Positions 8,657 to 17,624 of a stretch of 49,734 nt of DNA are shown piece after piece. Within the stretch, counting starts at the first letter, position 1; each line of letters begins with the position of its first letter. Under the pieces are notes generated by a model. The model was given only the letters and a program-made list of their open reading frames with translations, was not told the DNA's origin and ran no database searches. Origin of the DNA: Clostridia bacterium (GTDB taxonomy: Bacteria > Bacillota > Clostridia > Oscillospirales > CAG-272); assembly GCA_017540175.1 (NCBI GenBank), contig JAFYBN010000111.1, forward strand, positions 1 through 49,734, written 5' to 3'. The position numbers and the translations under genes are program-made.

Positions 8657-10009
8657 TTGGCATATACGTTCAGCGGCGGCATCCACGTCGAGGAATTCAA
8701 GAATACGAAAAAATGCCGCATTGAAGCCCTGCCGCCGCCGTCCTCGGTTTCGATTTCACTGGCTCAGCACATCGGCGCGCCCGCGGAGGCCTGCGTCAGT
8801 GTCGGCGACACCGTGGGGATCGGCCAGAAAATCGGCGACCTTCCGGAGGGCATGCTCGGCTGTCCGGTGCACGCGAGCGTTTCGGGAAGAGTCAAATCGA
8901 TCACGAAAAAGGTACAGTCATCCGGCGCGGCGGCGGAATGCGTGGAGATCGAAAACGATTTTCTCGACACCGTCTGGCAGGACGTGCGTCCCATGGAAAA
9001 GAAGCTCGCGGACGTGACGACCGATGAGATCGTCTCCGTCGTGCGGGAAGCGGGCATCGTAGGTATGGGCGGCGCCGCGTTCCCGACCTGGGCGAAGATC
9101 AAGTCCGCGATCGGAAAGGTCGACCGGATCATCGTCAACGGCGCGGAATGCGAGCCGTTTATCACCGCGAACCACCGCCTGATGCTGGAACGCCCCGCGT
9201 CCCTCATCAACGGCGTGAAGATCCTTTTGAAAGCCCTCGGCGTCCGAACCGCGTACATCGCCGTGGAGGACAACAAGCCGGACGTCATAGAAAAGCTCGA
9301 AGAGCTCGTCGCGCAGAGCAGCATGATCAGCGTCCGCGTCGTGAAAACGAAGTATCCCCAGGGTGACGAGCGCCAGCTCGTGTACGCGCTGACCGGACGC
9401 GAAATACCCGCCGGAAAGCTGCCCGCCGACGTGGGCTGCGTGGTTTTCAACGCGGAGACCTGCGCGGCAATTTACCGGGCGTTCGCCGACGGAATGCCCT
9501 GTGTCAGCCGTATCGTGACGGTCGACGGGGACTGCGTGCGCCATCCGAAGAATCTGCTTGTTCCCATCGGAACGAGCGTGCGCGAGCTGATCGAATTCTG
9601 CGGGGGGCTGACGCGCGAGCCGAGCCGCCTCATCAACGGAGGCCCGATGATGGGCACGGCGCAGTGGGATACCGAAATGCCCGTGACAAAATCGACGAGC
9701 GCCGTGCTGCTGTTCTCGGATCGGTTCGGCAGAAAAAACGCCGCGTCCGCAAGCTGCATCCGGTGCGGCCGCTGTATCGCGAACTGCCCGATGCGGCTCA
9801 TGCCCATGTACATCGCTCAGTTTTCGAAAATCGGCGACATGAAGCGGGCGGAGGAATACGGCGCGATGAGCTGCGTCGAATGCGGCTCCTGCTCGTACAA
9901 CTGTCCGGGCGGCGTTGAGATCGTGCAGTACATCCGCGTCGCGAAAGCGGCGATCAAAACAGAGCGCGCCCGCGCCGCCGCCGACGCGGCGAAGAGAGAG
10001 GACCGATGA
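8657..10009 (+). CDS. rnfC: Rnf complex subunit RnfC (operon 1)
   Basis: Peripheral NADH/NAD+-binding subunit of the Rnf ferredoxin:NAD+ oxidoreductase, 450 residues. The N-terminal YTFSGGIHVEEFKNTK segment, the GMGGAAFPTWAK nucleotide/FMN-binding loop near residue 135, and two 4Fe-4S motifs near 372-420 (CIRCGRCIANCP, CVECGSCSYNCP) identify it. Translation starts at TTG 8657: AGAGGTGA lies seven bases upstream and the conserved N-terminus begins at once. The TGA stop overlaps the ATG of rnfD. It differs clearly in sequence from the second RnfC at 39087. Confidence 0.94.
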   Translation: MAYTFSGGIHVEEFKNTKKCRIEALPPPSSVSISLAQHIGAPAEACVSVGDTVGIGQKIGDLPEGMLGCPVHASVSGRVKSITKKVQSSGAAAECVEIENDFLDTVWQDVRPMEKKLADVTTDEIVSVVREAGIVGMGGAAFPTWAKIKSAIGKVDRIIVNGAECEPFITANHRLMLERPASLINGVKILLKALGVRTAYIAVEDNKPDVIEKLEELVAQSSMISVRVVKTKYPQGDERQLVYALTGREIPAGKLPADVGCVVFNAETCAAIYRAFADGMPCVSRIVTVDGDCVRHPKNLLVPIGTSVRELIEFCGGLTREPSRLINGGPMMGTAQWDTEMPVTKSTSAVLLFSDRFGRKNAASASCIRCGRCIANCPMRLMPMYIAQFSKIGDMKRAEEYGAMSCVECGSCSYNCPGGVEIVQYIRVAKAAIKTERARAAADAAKREDR

Positions 10010-11037
10010 TGGATAAGCAAGAAAAAAACCGCGGCGCGTCGAAGACGATGCCGGAGCTCTTAAAGGTTGCGCCGTCCCCGCATATCAAGGGCGCGGACAC
10101 AACCTCCGCTCTGATGCTCGACGTGCTGATCGCGCTTACGCCCGCGCTTGTCTGGGGCGTCTTCACCTTCGGGATCCGGGCCCTGCTCGTCACCGGCGTC
10201 TCAATCGCCGCGTGCGTCGTTTGGGAGATTCTCGCCGAGCTTCTGATGCACCGCCGCGTGACCGTGAGTGATCTCTCCGCCGCCGTGACGGGACTCCTGC
10301 TCGCGTTCAACCTCCCCGTGACGATCCCGCTGTGGATGCCCGTTGTCGGCGCGTTTTTTGCGATCGTGATCGTCAAGCAGCTCTTCGGCGGCATCGGGAA
10401 GAATTTCGTCAATCCGGCCCTTGCGGCGCGCGTCTTTCTCTTCTCGTGGGCGTCCGAAATGGGCACCTTCCCGGCGGCGGGTGAAAAGATTTCCTCGCTT
10501 GCCGTCACGCTGAGCGAGACGGACGCGGTCGCGGCCGCCACACCGCTCGCGAGCCTGAAAGCGGGCTCCCTGCCGGATGAAAATCTCTTCGCCATGATCG
10601 TCGGGAACATGTCCGGCACCATCGGCGAGGTCAGCGCGCTCCTGCTCATCGCTGGAGGCGTGTACCTGCTTCTGCGCCGCGTGATCACCTGGCACATTCC
10701 CGTCGCGTACATCGGAACGGTTGCGGCTCTGACCCTCGTGTTCCCGCGCGCACCGGGCCCCCATCTCAACTTTATGCTGTATGAGATTTTCGCGGGAGGA
10801 CTGATCCTCGGCTCCGTCTTCATGGCGACGGACTACGCGACCGCTCCCGTTACGCCCGGCGGCAAGCTGCTGTACGGGATCGGCTGCGGCGGTATCACGG
10901 TGCTGATCCGCTATTTCGGCAGCTATCCGGAAGGCGTGTCCTTCTCCATTTTGATCATGAATATGCTCGTGTGGTACCTTGACAGGGCGACCATGCCGCG
11001 TCCCTTCGGAGGAAAACTGAATGGCAAACAAACCTGA
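10006..11037 (+). CDS. rnfD: Rnf complex subunit RnfD (operon 1)
   Basis: A 343-residue polytopic membrane subunit. RnfD carries a covalently bound FMN on a Thr; here the acceptor motif is DAVAAATPL near residue 175. Other family landmarks are FGGIGKNFVNPALAARVFL and FMATDYATAPVTPGG. It starts at ATG 10006 overlapping the rnfC stop and its end overlaps the start of rnfG by 17 bases, so the genes are translationally coupled. The first 25 residues are a charged cytoplasmic lead. Confidence 0.93.
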   Translation: MMDKQEKNRGASKTMPELLKVAPSPHIKGADTTSALMLDVLIALTPALVWGVFTFGIRALLVTGVSIAACVVWEILAELLMHRRVTVSDLSAAVTGLLLAFNLPVTIPLWMPVVGAFFAIVIVKQLFGGIGKNFVNPALAARVFLFSWASEMGTFPAAGEKISSLAVTLSETDAVAAATPLASLKAGSLPDENLFAMIVGNMSGTIGEVSALLLIAGGVYLLLRRVITWHIPVAYIGTVAALTLVFPRAPGPHLNFMLYEIFAGGLILGSVFMATDYATAPVTPGGKLLYGIGCGGITVLIRYFGSYPEGVSFSILIMNMLVWYLDRATMPRPFGGKLNGKQT

Positions 11038-13168
11038 ACAAAACCGAGATCTCTTCTCACCGGAGGACGGCGACGAGCTTCTTCAGGAGATCAGAAAAAC
11101 CTCGGACATGAAAAAAGAACCCCGGGAGCCCGAGCCCGAAAAGAAAACGGCTCCGAAGGGGTCTGACGATTTGCTCGCGAAAATGTTCGAGGAGGAGACC
11201 GCCCGCCAGAATCCCGTCGATCTGACGCAGGTTTTCAACGAACCCGTTGAAGAAGAACCGGAGCGCCGCCCCTTCGGATGGCTGTCCGGCATTCTCAAAA
11301 ACGAAAACGATAATTCCGCAGCACGGCGTGAACGGGAGCAGGAGGAGCACGCGAAGCACAAGTCCTCCTACGAAAGCATTCCGGCAAAACCCGCGGAAGA
11401 AAAGACGTTTCACAAGGAAAACTCCGCGGCGCCGAAGGATGAACCCGCGGCTCGGAAGGACAAGCCGGACGCCCAGACGAATCGGCTTGCTGAACCGAAG
11501 CCGGCAAACGGACAGAAGAATATAACGGACGGCTCCGAACGAGCCGGGACGAAGGACAGGACCGAAGATACGGCGCAGATCGCGGAGGAAAAGGATCAGA
11601 CTCCGACGCCTCCCGAGACCGCGCCCGGAGCGGAACAGTCCGAAGCCGCTGCGGCGGCGGGTGTCTTGTCCGCGTTTGATCTTTCGGAAGCGGACGAAGA
11701 CGTGCCGTCCTTCGACGTACTTTTTGACGACGAAAGGACGGAGGAGGCAGCCCCTCAAGCCGAGAAGAAAGGCAAAAGAACCACGCTGATCCGCACCGCG
11801 GCGATCCTGACGGCGATCTGCGCGGGTGTCGCGCTCCTGCTCGCTGTCATCAACGGTACGACGAAGGACAGGATCGCGCAGAATCTGGACGCGGAAAAAC
11901 GTGCCGCGATCCTTCAGGTCTTCCCGGACGGCGAAGACATTAAGCCCTATACCGCGGACAGCGGCGAGGAAGTCTATCTTGTCACGCGCGGCGGAGAACT
12001 GATCGGCTGCTGTGTGGATACCGTCGGAACCGGCTATATCGGCGACATCGGCATGATGGTCGGGATCGACGCGGCGCACCGCGTGACCGGCATCCGGATC
12101 GTGGACATCAAGGAAACGCCCGGCACGGGCATGAAAGTGCAGTCCGAGATTTTCTTAAAGAGCTTTGCGGGACTGGATGAAGAAGCCGTGATCGGCGAAA
12201 ACGTGGACGGCATCTCCGGTGCGACCCGCTCCTCCGAGGGTGTGGCGCAGGGCGTGAACAAGGCGCTCGCCGTCAAAATCGATTTCGAGAAAGCGGCACG
12301 ATCCCTGAATACGTCCGTCTATGTGCCCGAGAAGACCGAACCGGAACCGCCGGAAAGCACGGTCGAACCCGAAAACGGCAACGATCCCATCAACGTAGGC
12401 GAAGCCGGAGAGGTTGACAGCGAACCCGTCGAAACGGAGCCTCACGAGACCGAGCCTCCGGAAACGGAGCCGGTGGAGACCGAACCTCCGGAAACGGAGC
12501 CTCCGGAAACAGAACCGGTTGAGACAGAGCCTGCGGAAACGGAGCCTCCGGAAACCGAACTTCAGGAGACTGAGCCTCCGGAGACCGAACCTCCGGCAGT
12601 GACGCCTCCGGTCGAGACGCCTCCGGTCGAGACACCGCCCGTAGAGACGCCTCCGGTTGAAACGCCGCCAGTCGAGACACCGCCGGTTGAAACACCGCCG
12701 GTAGAGACGCCTCCGGTCGAGACACCGCCCGTAGAGACGCCTCCGGTTGAAACGCCGCCAGTCGAGACACCGCCGGTTGAAACGCCTCCGGTAGAGACGC
12801 CTCCGGTTGAAACGCCTCCGGTTGAAACGCCGCCAGTCGAGACACCGCCGGTTGAAACGCCTCCGGTAGAGACGCCGCCGGTCGAGACGCCTCCGGTTGA
12901 AACGCCTCCGGTAGAGACACCGCCGGTTGAAACGCCTCCGGTCGAGACGCCGCCGGTTGAAACGCCTCCGGTCGAGACGCCGCCGGTTGACGAACAGCCT
13001 CCGGAAACCGAACCAGAGGATACGGATCCCACGGTCGAAGTCGTAGTTGATATCGACATTACGCCCGAGGATGAAGAAACGCCGCCTCCGGAGATCGAAC
13101 CGGAACCCGAAACCGAACCCGAAACGGAGAAACCTCCGACCGGTCTCATCATCAGACCCGGCCGGTAA
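11021..13168 (+). CDS. rnfG: Rnf subunit RnfG with giant N- and C-terminal extensions (operon 1)
   Basis: RnfG is a one-span membrane protein with an extracytoplasmic FMN-binding domain; typical members have about 200 residues, this one 715. Residues 1-245 form a highly charged, Lys/Glu/Pro-rich cytoplasmic arm. A single membrane span follows (TLIRTAAILTAICAGVALLLAVI, about 247-270), then the FMN_bind domain with KETPGTGMK and the flavinylation motif SGATRSS near residue 400. From about 435 a Thr/Glu/Pro repeat tail begins, ending in 25 exact PPVET units plus one variant and a short acidic end. By topology the tail lies outside the membrane. GGAGGA precedes the ATG. The RnfG core is secure; the purpose of the arms is unknown. 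Confidence 0.9.
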   Translation: MANKPEQNRDLFSPEDGDELLQEIRKTSDMKKEPREPEPEKKTAPKGSDDLLAKMFEEETARQNPVDLTQVFNEPVEEEPERRPFGWLSGILKNENDNSAARREREQEEHAKHKSSYESIPAKPAEEKTFHKENSAAPKDEPAARKDKPDAQTNRLAEPKPANGQKNITDGSERAGTKDRTEDTAQIAEEKDQTPTPPETAPGAEQSEAAAAAGVLSAFDLSEADEDVPSFDVLFDDERTEEAAPQAEKKGKRTTLIRTAAILTAICAGVALLLAVINGTTKDRIAQNLDAEKRAAILQVFPDGEDIKPYTADSGEEVYLVTRGGELIGCCVDTVGTGYIGDIGMMVGIDAAHRVTGIRIVDIKETPGTGMKVQSEIFLKSFAGLDEEAVIGENVDGISGATRSSEGVAQGVNKALAVKIDFEKAARSLNTSVYVPEKTEPEPPESTVEPENGNDPINVGEAGEVDSEPVETEPHETEPPETEPVETEPPETEPPETEPVETEPAETEPPETELQETEPPETEPPAVTPPVETPPVETPPVETPPVETPPVETPPVETPPVETPPVETPPVETPPVETPPVETPPVETPPVETPPVETPPVETPPVETPPVETPPVETPPVETPPVETPPVETPPVETPPVETPPVETPPVETPPVDEQPPETEPEDTDPTVEVVVDIDITPEDEETPPPEIEPEPETEPETEKPPTGLIIRPGR
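12421..12600 (+). repeat. Degenerate PPETE/PVETE-coding repeats in rnfG
   Basis: Imperfect units of about 15 bases encode EPPETE, EPVETE and EPAETE, directly before the regular PPVET array. It looks like an older, more diverged part of the same expansion. Confidence 0.8.
12605..12988 (+). repeat. 15-bp tandem repeat array, about 25 units, coding PPVET in rnfG
   Basis: The frame-preserving unit is CCTCCGGTCGAGACG with wobble variants (CCGCCG, GTTGAA, GTAGAG). Higher-order blocks recur, which points to growth by slippage or unequal crossing over. Nearly all changes are silent, so the peptide is kept under selection. Confidence 0.96.
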
Positions 13169-13182
13169 AAGAGGGAGTGCGC

Positions 13183-14505
13183 ATGAAAAAATCGTATCCC
13201 GATATTTTCAGGGAAGGCATCCTCACGAATAATCCCACCTTCGTCCAGCTGCTTGGCATGTGTCCGACGCTCGCGACCACGACTTCGGTCGTCAACGCGC
13301 TCGGGATGGGCGTGGCCGTTATCGCGGTGCTCTCCTTTTCGAACCTGTTCATATCCCTGCTGAGGAACATCATTCCGAAGCAGATCCGCATCGCTTCCTA
13401 CATCGTGATCATTTCCGGCTTCGTTACGGCGGTCGAGATGATCATCAAGGCTTATTTCCCGGCGATCGACAAGTCCCTCGGTCTGTTCATCCCGCTGATC
13501 GTCGTCAACTGCATCATCCTCGCGCGGGCGGAGGCGTTCGCGTCCAAAAACGGACCGCTTGCCTCCTTCTGCGACGGGATCGCCACGGGGATCGGCTTCA
13601 TGCTCGCCCTGCTTGCCATCGCGTTCGTGCGTGAGCTTCTCGGAAGCGGGATGCTCTTCTCCGCGGCGGACGGATCCGGCGGCGTGCGCATCTTCGGCGA
13701 ATGGTTCAAGCCCGCGTCGATCTTCCTGATGCCGTCCGGCGCGTTCCTCACGCTCGGGTGCCTGATTGCCCTGACGCAGAAGATCCGTTCGGGCGCGGAC
13801 GAGCGCGCGCGCAGAAGAAAAGCGGAAATCGACGTGATCGACAGCGGGTATCACGAGACCCTGATGCGCGACCCGGACAGCGGAAGAATCGTGCGCCGCT
13901 CACTTGTGAAGAAAGCCGAAGAGAACGCGGTACCCGTGCCCGCGGACGAGGAGGATTTCCTGCCCGAGCCCGCATCCGCTGAGGAAACAAAAGAACCACA
14001 GTCCGGCTCGGATCGCAAGACCCCAAGCGGCGTGCCGGAGACGAACGAGGCGCAGAACGCCTCCTCGGACGGCGAAGCGGCGGCTGTGACATCCGATGAA
14101 GCAGAAACCTCTCCGACGGAGACGGAAACCGCCCCGGCACAAGCCGGCGAGGAGGAAGAGCTGCTGTCGGAAGAGATTCTCCCGACGGACACGGAGAAAA
14201 AGTCGAAGAAGAAAGCGGCGAAAGAGAAGAAGTCAAAGAAGAAAGCCGCAAAGGCGAAGCAGGCTGCGGAGAGTGAAACGGCAAATGCCGTTTTGCCGGA
14301 CGAACCCGACGGGGAAGCGCTTGTACCCGACGAGGATATCCCCGATCTGTTTCAGATCCTCGAAGAAGCGGCGGACGACGTTCTGCCTCCGGAATCCGAC
14401 GTACAGGAGGACGGCGCAAAAGAGCGTGAGCCCGGCACGGAGAACTCCGCCCCCGCAGAGCAGGGCGCGACGGACGGCGAAGCGGAAGGGGAGGCTGAGA
14501 AATGA
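13183..14505 (+). CDS. rnfE: Rnf complex subunit RnfE with long charged tail (operon 1)
   Basis: Membrane subunit of Rnf. The first 200 or so residues are a normal RnfE (NNPTFVQLLGMCPTLATTTSVVNALGMG, IPLIVVNCIILARAEAFAS) with several membrane spans and the membrane-embedded cysteine shared by RnfA/RnfE. A tail of about 230 residues follows, rich in Glu, Ala, Ser and Lys, with a Lys block (KKSKKKAAKEKKSKKKAAK). RnfE normally ends soon after the last span. The ATG at 13183 has GAGGGAG five bases upstream; a GTG two codons earlier is less likely. The stop overlaps the rnfA start (ATGA). Confidence 0.92.
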   Translation: MKKSYPDIFREGILTNNPTFVQLLGMCPTLATTTSVVNALGMGVAVIAVLSFSNLFISLLRNIIPKQIRIASYIVIISGFVTAVEMIIKAYFPAIDKSLGLFIPLIVVNCIILARAEAFASKNGPLASFCDGIATGIGFMLALLAIAFVRELLGSGMLFSAADGSGGVRIFGEWFKPASIFLMPSGAFLTLGCLIALTQKIRSGADERARRRKAEIDVIDSGYHETLMRDPDSGRIVRRSLVKKAEENAVPVPADEEDFLPEPASAEETKEPQSGSDRKTPSGVPETNEAQNASSDGEAAAVTSDEAETSPTETETAPAQAGEEEELLSEEILPTDTEKKSKKKAAKEKKSKKKAAKAKQAAESETANAVLPDEPDGEALVPDEDIPDLFQILEEAADDVLPPESDVQEDGAKEREPGTENSAPAEQGATDGEAEGEAEK

Positions 14506-15080
14506 ACCATATCTTCATGATCATGTTCGCGGCGATTTTGACGCAGAACTTCATCTTCTCCCGCTTCTACGGCTGCTGTCCCTTCCTCGGCGTGTCCGAC
14601 AAGCCCTCCACCGCGCTCGGTATGGGGATGGCGGTGACGTTCGTCATGACGATCTCATCCGCGGCGACGTGGGCGGTCTACCGTTTCCTGCTTGAGCCGT
14701 ACGGACTCGAATACCTCAAGACGATCGCGTTCATCCTTGTGATCGCGACGCTCGTGCAGTTCATCGAAATGTTCCTGCGCCGCTTCGTTCACGCGCTCTA
14801 TTCCGCGCTCGGGATCTATCTCCCGCTCATCACCACGAACTGCGCGGTGCTCGGCGCGGCGCTCGTCAACATCGAAGAAGGCTACGATTTCATCGAAAGC
14901 GTCGTGTTCGGCTTTTCCGCCGCGCTCGGCTTCACGCTCGCCATCTGCATTTTCGCGGGCGTGCGGGAGCGGATCAGATTCGCCGAACCGCCGAAATCCT
15001 TCCGCGGCTTCCCGCTGCTTCTGATCGCCGCGGGTCTTGCCGCCATGGCGTTCTCCGGCTTTTCCGGCATGAAGTTCTGA
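14502..15080 (+). CDS. rnfA: Rnf complex subunit RnfA (operon 1)
   Basis: A 192-residue polytopic membrane subunit of normal length. RnfA and RnfE form the inverted membrane pair that holds an iron-sulfur cluster and carries electrons through the membrane. Landmarks: QNFIFSRFYGCCPFLGVSDK near the N-terminus and IYLPLITTNCAVLGAAL near residue 105. Its ATG overlaps the rnfE stop. Confidence 0.94.
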   Translation: MNHIFMIMFAAILTQNFIFSRFYGCCPFLGVSDKPSTALGMGMAVTFVMTISSAATWAVYRFLLEPYGLEYLKTIAFILVIATLVQFIEMFLRRFVHALYSALGIYLPLITTNCAVLGAALVNIEEGYDFIESVVFGFSAALGFTLAICIFAGVRERIRFAEPPKSFRGFPLLLIAAGLAAMAFSGFSGMKF

Positions 15081-15092
15081 GGGGAGGACGAT

Positions 15093-15938
15093 ATGAACAG
15101 TATCATGATCCCGGTCGCGGTATTCCTCGGGCTCGGCGTTTTGACGGGCGTTCTGCTCGCGGTCGCCGCGCGCGCGTTTACCGTTCCGAAGAATGAGACC
15201 GCCGAAAAAATCACGGAATGCCTCCCCGGCGCCAACTGCGGCGGATGCGGCTATTCCGGCTGCGCGGCGCTCGCGGACGCGATCGCGGGAGGGGAAGCCC
15301 GGGTCAGCGCGTGCACCGTGGGAGGCCCCGAGGTCGCCGCGAAGATCGCCGCCATCATGGGCGTCGAGGCACAGCCCGCCGTCCGGATGCGCGCGCAGGT
15401 CATGTGCTCCGGCACACAGGAATACGCGCGCAAGAAGTACGTCTATGACGGCATCCCTGACTGCACGGCTGCCGTGAGACTCGGCGGGGGCGACAAGCTC
15501 TGCATGAACGGGTGCATCGGACTCGGCTCCTGCGCGAAAGCGTGCCCCTTCGGGGCGATTTCCGTCGTCGAGGGCGTAGCGGTCGTTGACTACCGGAAAT
15601 GCCGCGGCTGCGGCGTCTGCGTCAAGGCCTGCCCGAAGCACATCATCCGCCTGATCCCGTACGACGCGAAGCATTGGGTCGGGTGCGTGTCCGTGGACGA
15701 CGGAAAGAACACCCGGCGCGTCTGCGATGTGGGCTGTATTTCCTGCCGCCTCTGCCAGAAGAACTGTCCCTCCGGCGCGATCGCCGTCGACAATTTCGTC
15801 GCGAAGATCGACTACTCGAAGTGCTCCGGGTGTGACACCTGCGTGGAAAAATGTCCGCGCCATATCATCTGGTCAAGCGAGCTGCAGGGACAGCACGGAC
15901 TCGTCATCCGCAGGGAAAAAGCGGAAAAGAAAAGCTGA
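15093..15938 (+). CDS. rnfB: Rnf complex subunit RnfB, polyferredoxin (operon 1)
   Basis: Electron-entry subunit of Rnf, 281 residues. One N-terminal membrane span is followed by the cysteine cluster CLPGANCGGCGYSGC (about residues 45-60), then four ferredoxin-type motifs (CIGLGSCAKACP, CRGCGVCVKACP, CISCRLCQKNCP, CSGCDTCVEKCP). GGGGAGGA lies just before the ATG. It is the last gene of the operon and a strong terminator follows. Confidence 0.94.
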   Translation: MNSIMIPVAVFLGLGVLTGVLLAVAARAFTVPKNETAEKITECLPGANCGGCGYSGCAALADAIAGGEARVSACTVGGPEVAAKIAAIMGVEAQPAVRMRAQVMCSGTQEYARKKYVYDGIPDCTAAVRLGGGDKLCMNGCIGLGSCAKACPFGAISVVEGVAVVDYRKCRGCGVCVKACPKHIIRLIPYDAKHWVGCVSVDDGKNTRRVCDVGCISCRLCQKNCPSGAIAVDNFVAKIDYSKCSGCDTCVEKCPRHIIWSSELQGQHGLVIRREKAEKKS

Positions 15939-15962
15939 GCCCTGCGTCACAAACGAAACCGA

Positions 15963-16004
15963 AAAAAGGACGCCGCCGCGTGAACAGCGGGAAGCGTCCT
16001 TTTT
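15963..16004. terminator. Bidirectional terminator after rnf operon 1
   Basis: AAAAAGGACGC pairs with GCGTCCTTTTT. The runs of A on one side and T on the other let it work for the rnf operon on the plus strand and for the sulfatase transcript on the minus strand. Confidence 0.8.
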
Positions 16005-16127
16005 ATCGTCTTTATGGAGGTTTTCTGCGCGGGGATCGGGCTTGTGCGGTCACGCTGTTTTCCCACGCCGTTTTTACGGGAAGGGAACCGACCCCCGGCT
16101 TTCCCGATCCTCATGCCTGCGCTATTC

Positions 16128-17609
16128 TTATTTTTTCCGCGTCGCCGAGATCATGGTCAGTCCGGTCGCGTAATCGAGCTGGCGGGGCTCGCCGGGGTCG
16201 TTGTCCCGCTGGCGGGTGAAGCCGTCGACGTCCCAGGACGGGGATTTGTCGGGTCTCCACGGGCGGCAGGCCCATCCGTAACCGCGGAAAGGATCGCGCG
16301 TGACGTTCATCCATTCGAGCAGCTCGTCGTGGAGCTGGTCGCGCTCATCGGCGACGGTCCCGTCGCCGATGCGGTTCACGCAGTCGTAGGGATCGGACGC
16401 GGTGACGTAGAACTCGTCCGTGTCGAGCAGATGAATGGCGAGCTTGTACTCGTCCGTGACGACCGCCCGCATGGGCTGGAATCCGCCGAAGCCGTCGTGA
16501 TCGATCTCGTACCGCCCGAATTCGATGTGGACGGGCCGACCGGTCTCGAGCGCGGGATCGCGCAGTTGGGGCAGGAGGCTCCTTCCCTCGAGCATGACGG
16601 GGCGGGGCAGACCGAACCAGTCGAGAACGGTCGCGGGCAGATCGATGTGGGATACGACGTGCGGATACACCGCGCCCGCGGGAATGCCTTCGCTCTCGAA
16701 AATGAGCGGGACCCGCGCGATCTCGTCGTACACGGACGGTCCTTTTGCTGAGAGTCCGTGCGCCCCCGCCGCGTCCCCGTGGTCGGAGGTGTAGAGGCGG
16801 ACGGCGTCGGGCAAAGTGCCGCGGACAAAGTCCAGAATGCGCCCGATCTCCGAATCGATGTAGCTCTGACAGGCGGCGAGACGCCGTCCGATGCCGGGCC
16901 TGCGGTTTTCGGGGCGGAGCAGGCCCGCTTTTTTGGCCCAGACGCGCTGATACGCGGGCTTGGAGGAAAGATCGTCGTCATACGCGGGCGTCCTCTCCCC
17001 CTGCGGTCCGTCGTACAGGGAAGCGTAGGGCTCGGGGCAGAGGCAGGGATCGTGCGGCTCGTCGTAGGACACGACGAGGAAGAAATCGTCGTCACGGTGC
17101 TCTCTGAGGTAGGCGAGGGCGCGCTCGGTCACGCGGTGACCGTAGAGGAATTCCGGGGAAAGGTCGAGGTCGCTCGCAGAGGCGCGGCGGGAGAGGACGC
17201 GCTCTTCCTCCGTCAGCTCGTCGAGATAGCGCTTCATGTCGTACCAGTAAGCGGCATCCCATCCCGCGGGGCAGACGCCCGTGCCGAAATAATCCCCGCC
17301 GTCGAGGTGCCATTTGCCGATGTAGCCGCATCGGATCCCCGCGGCGGAAAGCCGCTCGCCGAGGGTTTTCACATCCGCGCCGAGGGGCATGCAGTTGCCC
17401 CAGCTCGCGTTCGAATGGGGGTAGAGCCCGGTGAACAGCGCGCTTCGCGCCGGTCCGCACACGGGCTGGCAGGTATAGGCGCGCTCGAACAGGAGGCCTC
17501 TCTGCGCCATCGCGTCAATGTTCGGCGTCCTGACAGATGAACCATAGCAGCCGACCATGTTGAAGCCGGTGCTGTCGGTCATGATCCAGACAAACTGTTT
17601 CTTTTTCAT
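16128..17609 (-). CDS. Sulfatase (type I, formylglycine-dependent)
   Basis: A 493-residue alkaline-phosphatase-superfamily sulfatase that would remove sulfate from glycans or similar esters. Near the N-terminus are the metal-binding segment IMTDSTGFNMVGCYG and TPNIDAMAQRG, then the active-site motif CGPAR (CxPxR), whose Cys must be oxidised to formylglycine by an anaerobic sulfatase-maturing enzyme encoded elsewhere. Further metal ligands are seen at YTSDHGD near residue 270. No signal peptide is visible, so it is probably cytoplasmic. It starts 15 bases after the stop of the repeat protein at 17625-18488, with a poor ribosome site, so the two are probably one operon. Confidence 0.9.
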   Translation of the reverse strand: MKKKQFVWIMTDSTGFNMVGCYGSSVRTPNIDAMAQRGLLFERAYTCQPVCGPARSALFTGLYPHSNASWGNCMPLGADVKTLGERLSAAGIRCGYIGKWHLDGGDYFGTGVCPAGWDAAYWYDMKRYLDELTEEERVLSRRASASDLDLSPEFLYGHRVTERALAYLREHRDDDFFLVVSYDEPHDPCLCPEPYASLYDGPQGERTPAYDDDLSSKPAYQRVWAKKAGLLRPENRRPGIGRRLAACQSYIDSEIGRILDFVRGTLPDAVRLYTSDHGDAAGAHGLSAKGPSVYDEIARVPLIFESEGIPAGAVYPHVVSHIDLPATVLDWFGLPRPVMLEGRSLLPQLRDPALETGRPVHIEFGRYEIDHDGFGGFQPMRAVVTDEYKLAIHLLDTDEFYVTASDPYDCVNRIGDGTVADERDQLHDELLEWMNVTRDPFRGYGWACRPWRPDKSPSWDVDGFTRQRDNDPGEPRQLDYATGLTMISATRKK

Positions 17610-17624
17610 GCTTGCTTAAGTACG

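Noticed and set aside
12605-12988. Regular repeats that could suggest a CRISPR array
   Set aside because: The unit is 15 bp with no spacers and lies in frame within rnfG.
12562-13854. A 430-codon minus-strand frame made of GGVST repeats, opposite rnfG and rnfE
   Set aside because: It is the mirror of the PPVET array and of rnfE. High GC keeps antisense frames open; there is no ribosome site or family match.
14655-15863. A 402-codon minus-strand frame opposite rnfA and rnfB
   Set aside because: Composition-driven shadow; the plus strand has complete RnfA and RnfB motifs.
16010-16127. A second terminator for the sulfatase (CGGGAA/TTCCCG)
   Set aside because: The stem is short with a large loop; the bidirectional hairpin at 15963 is a better candidate.
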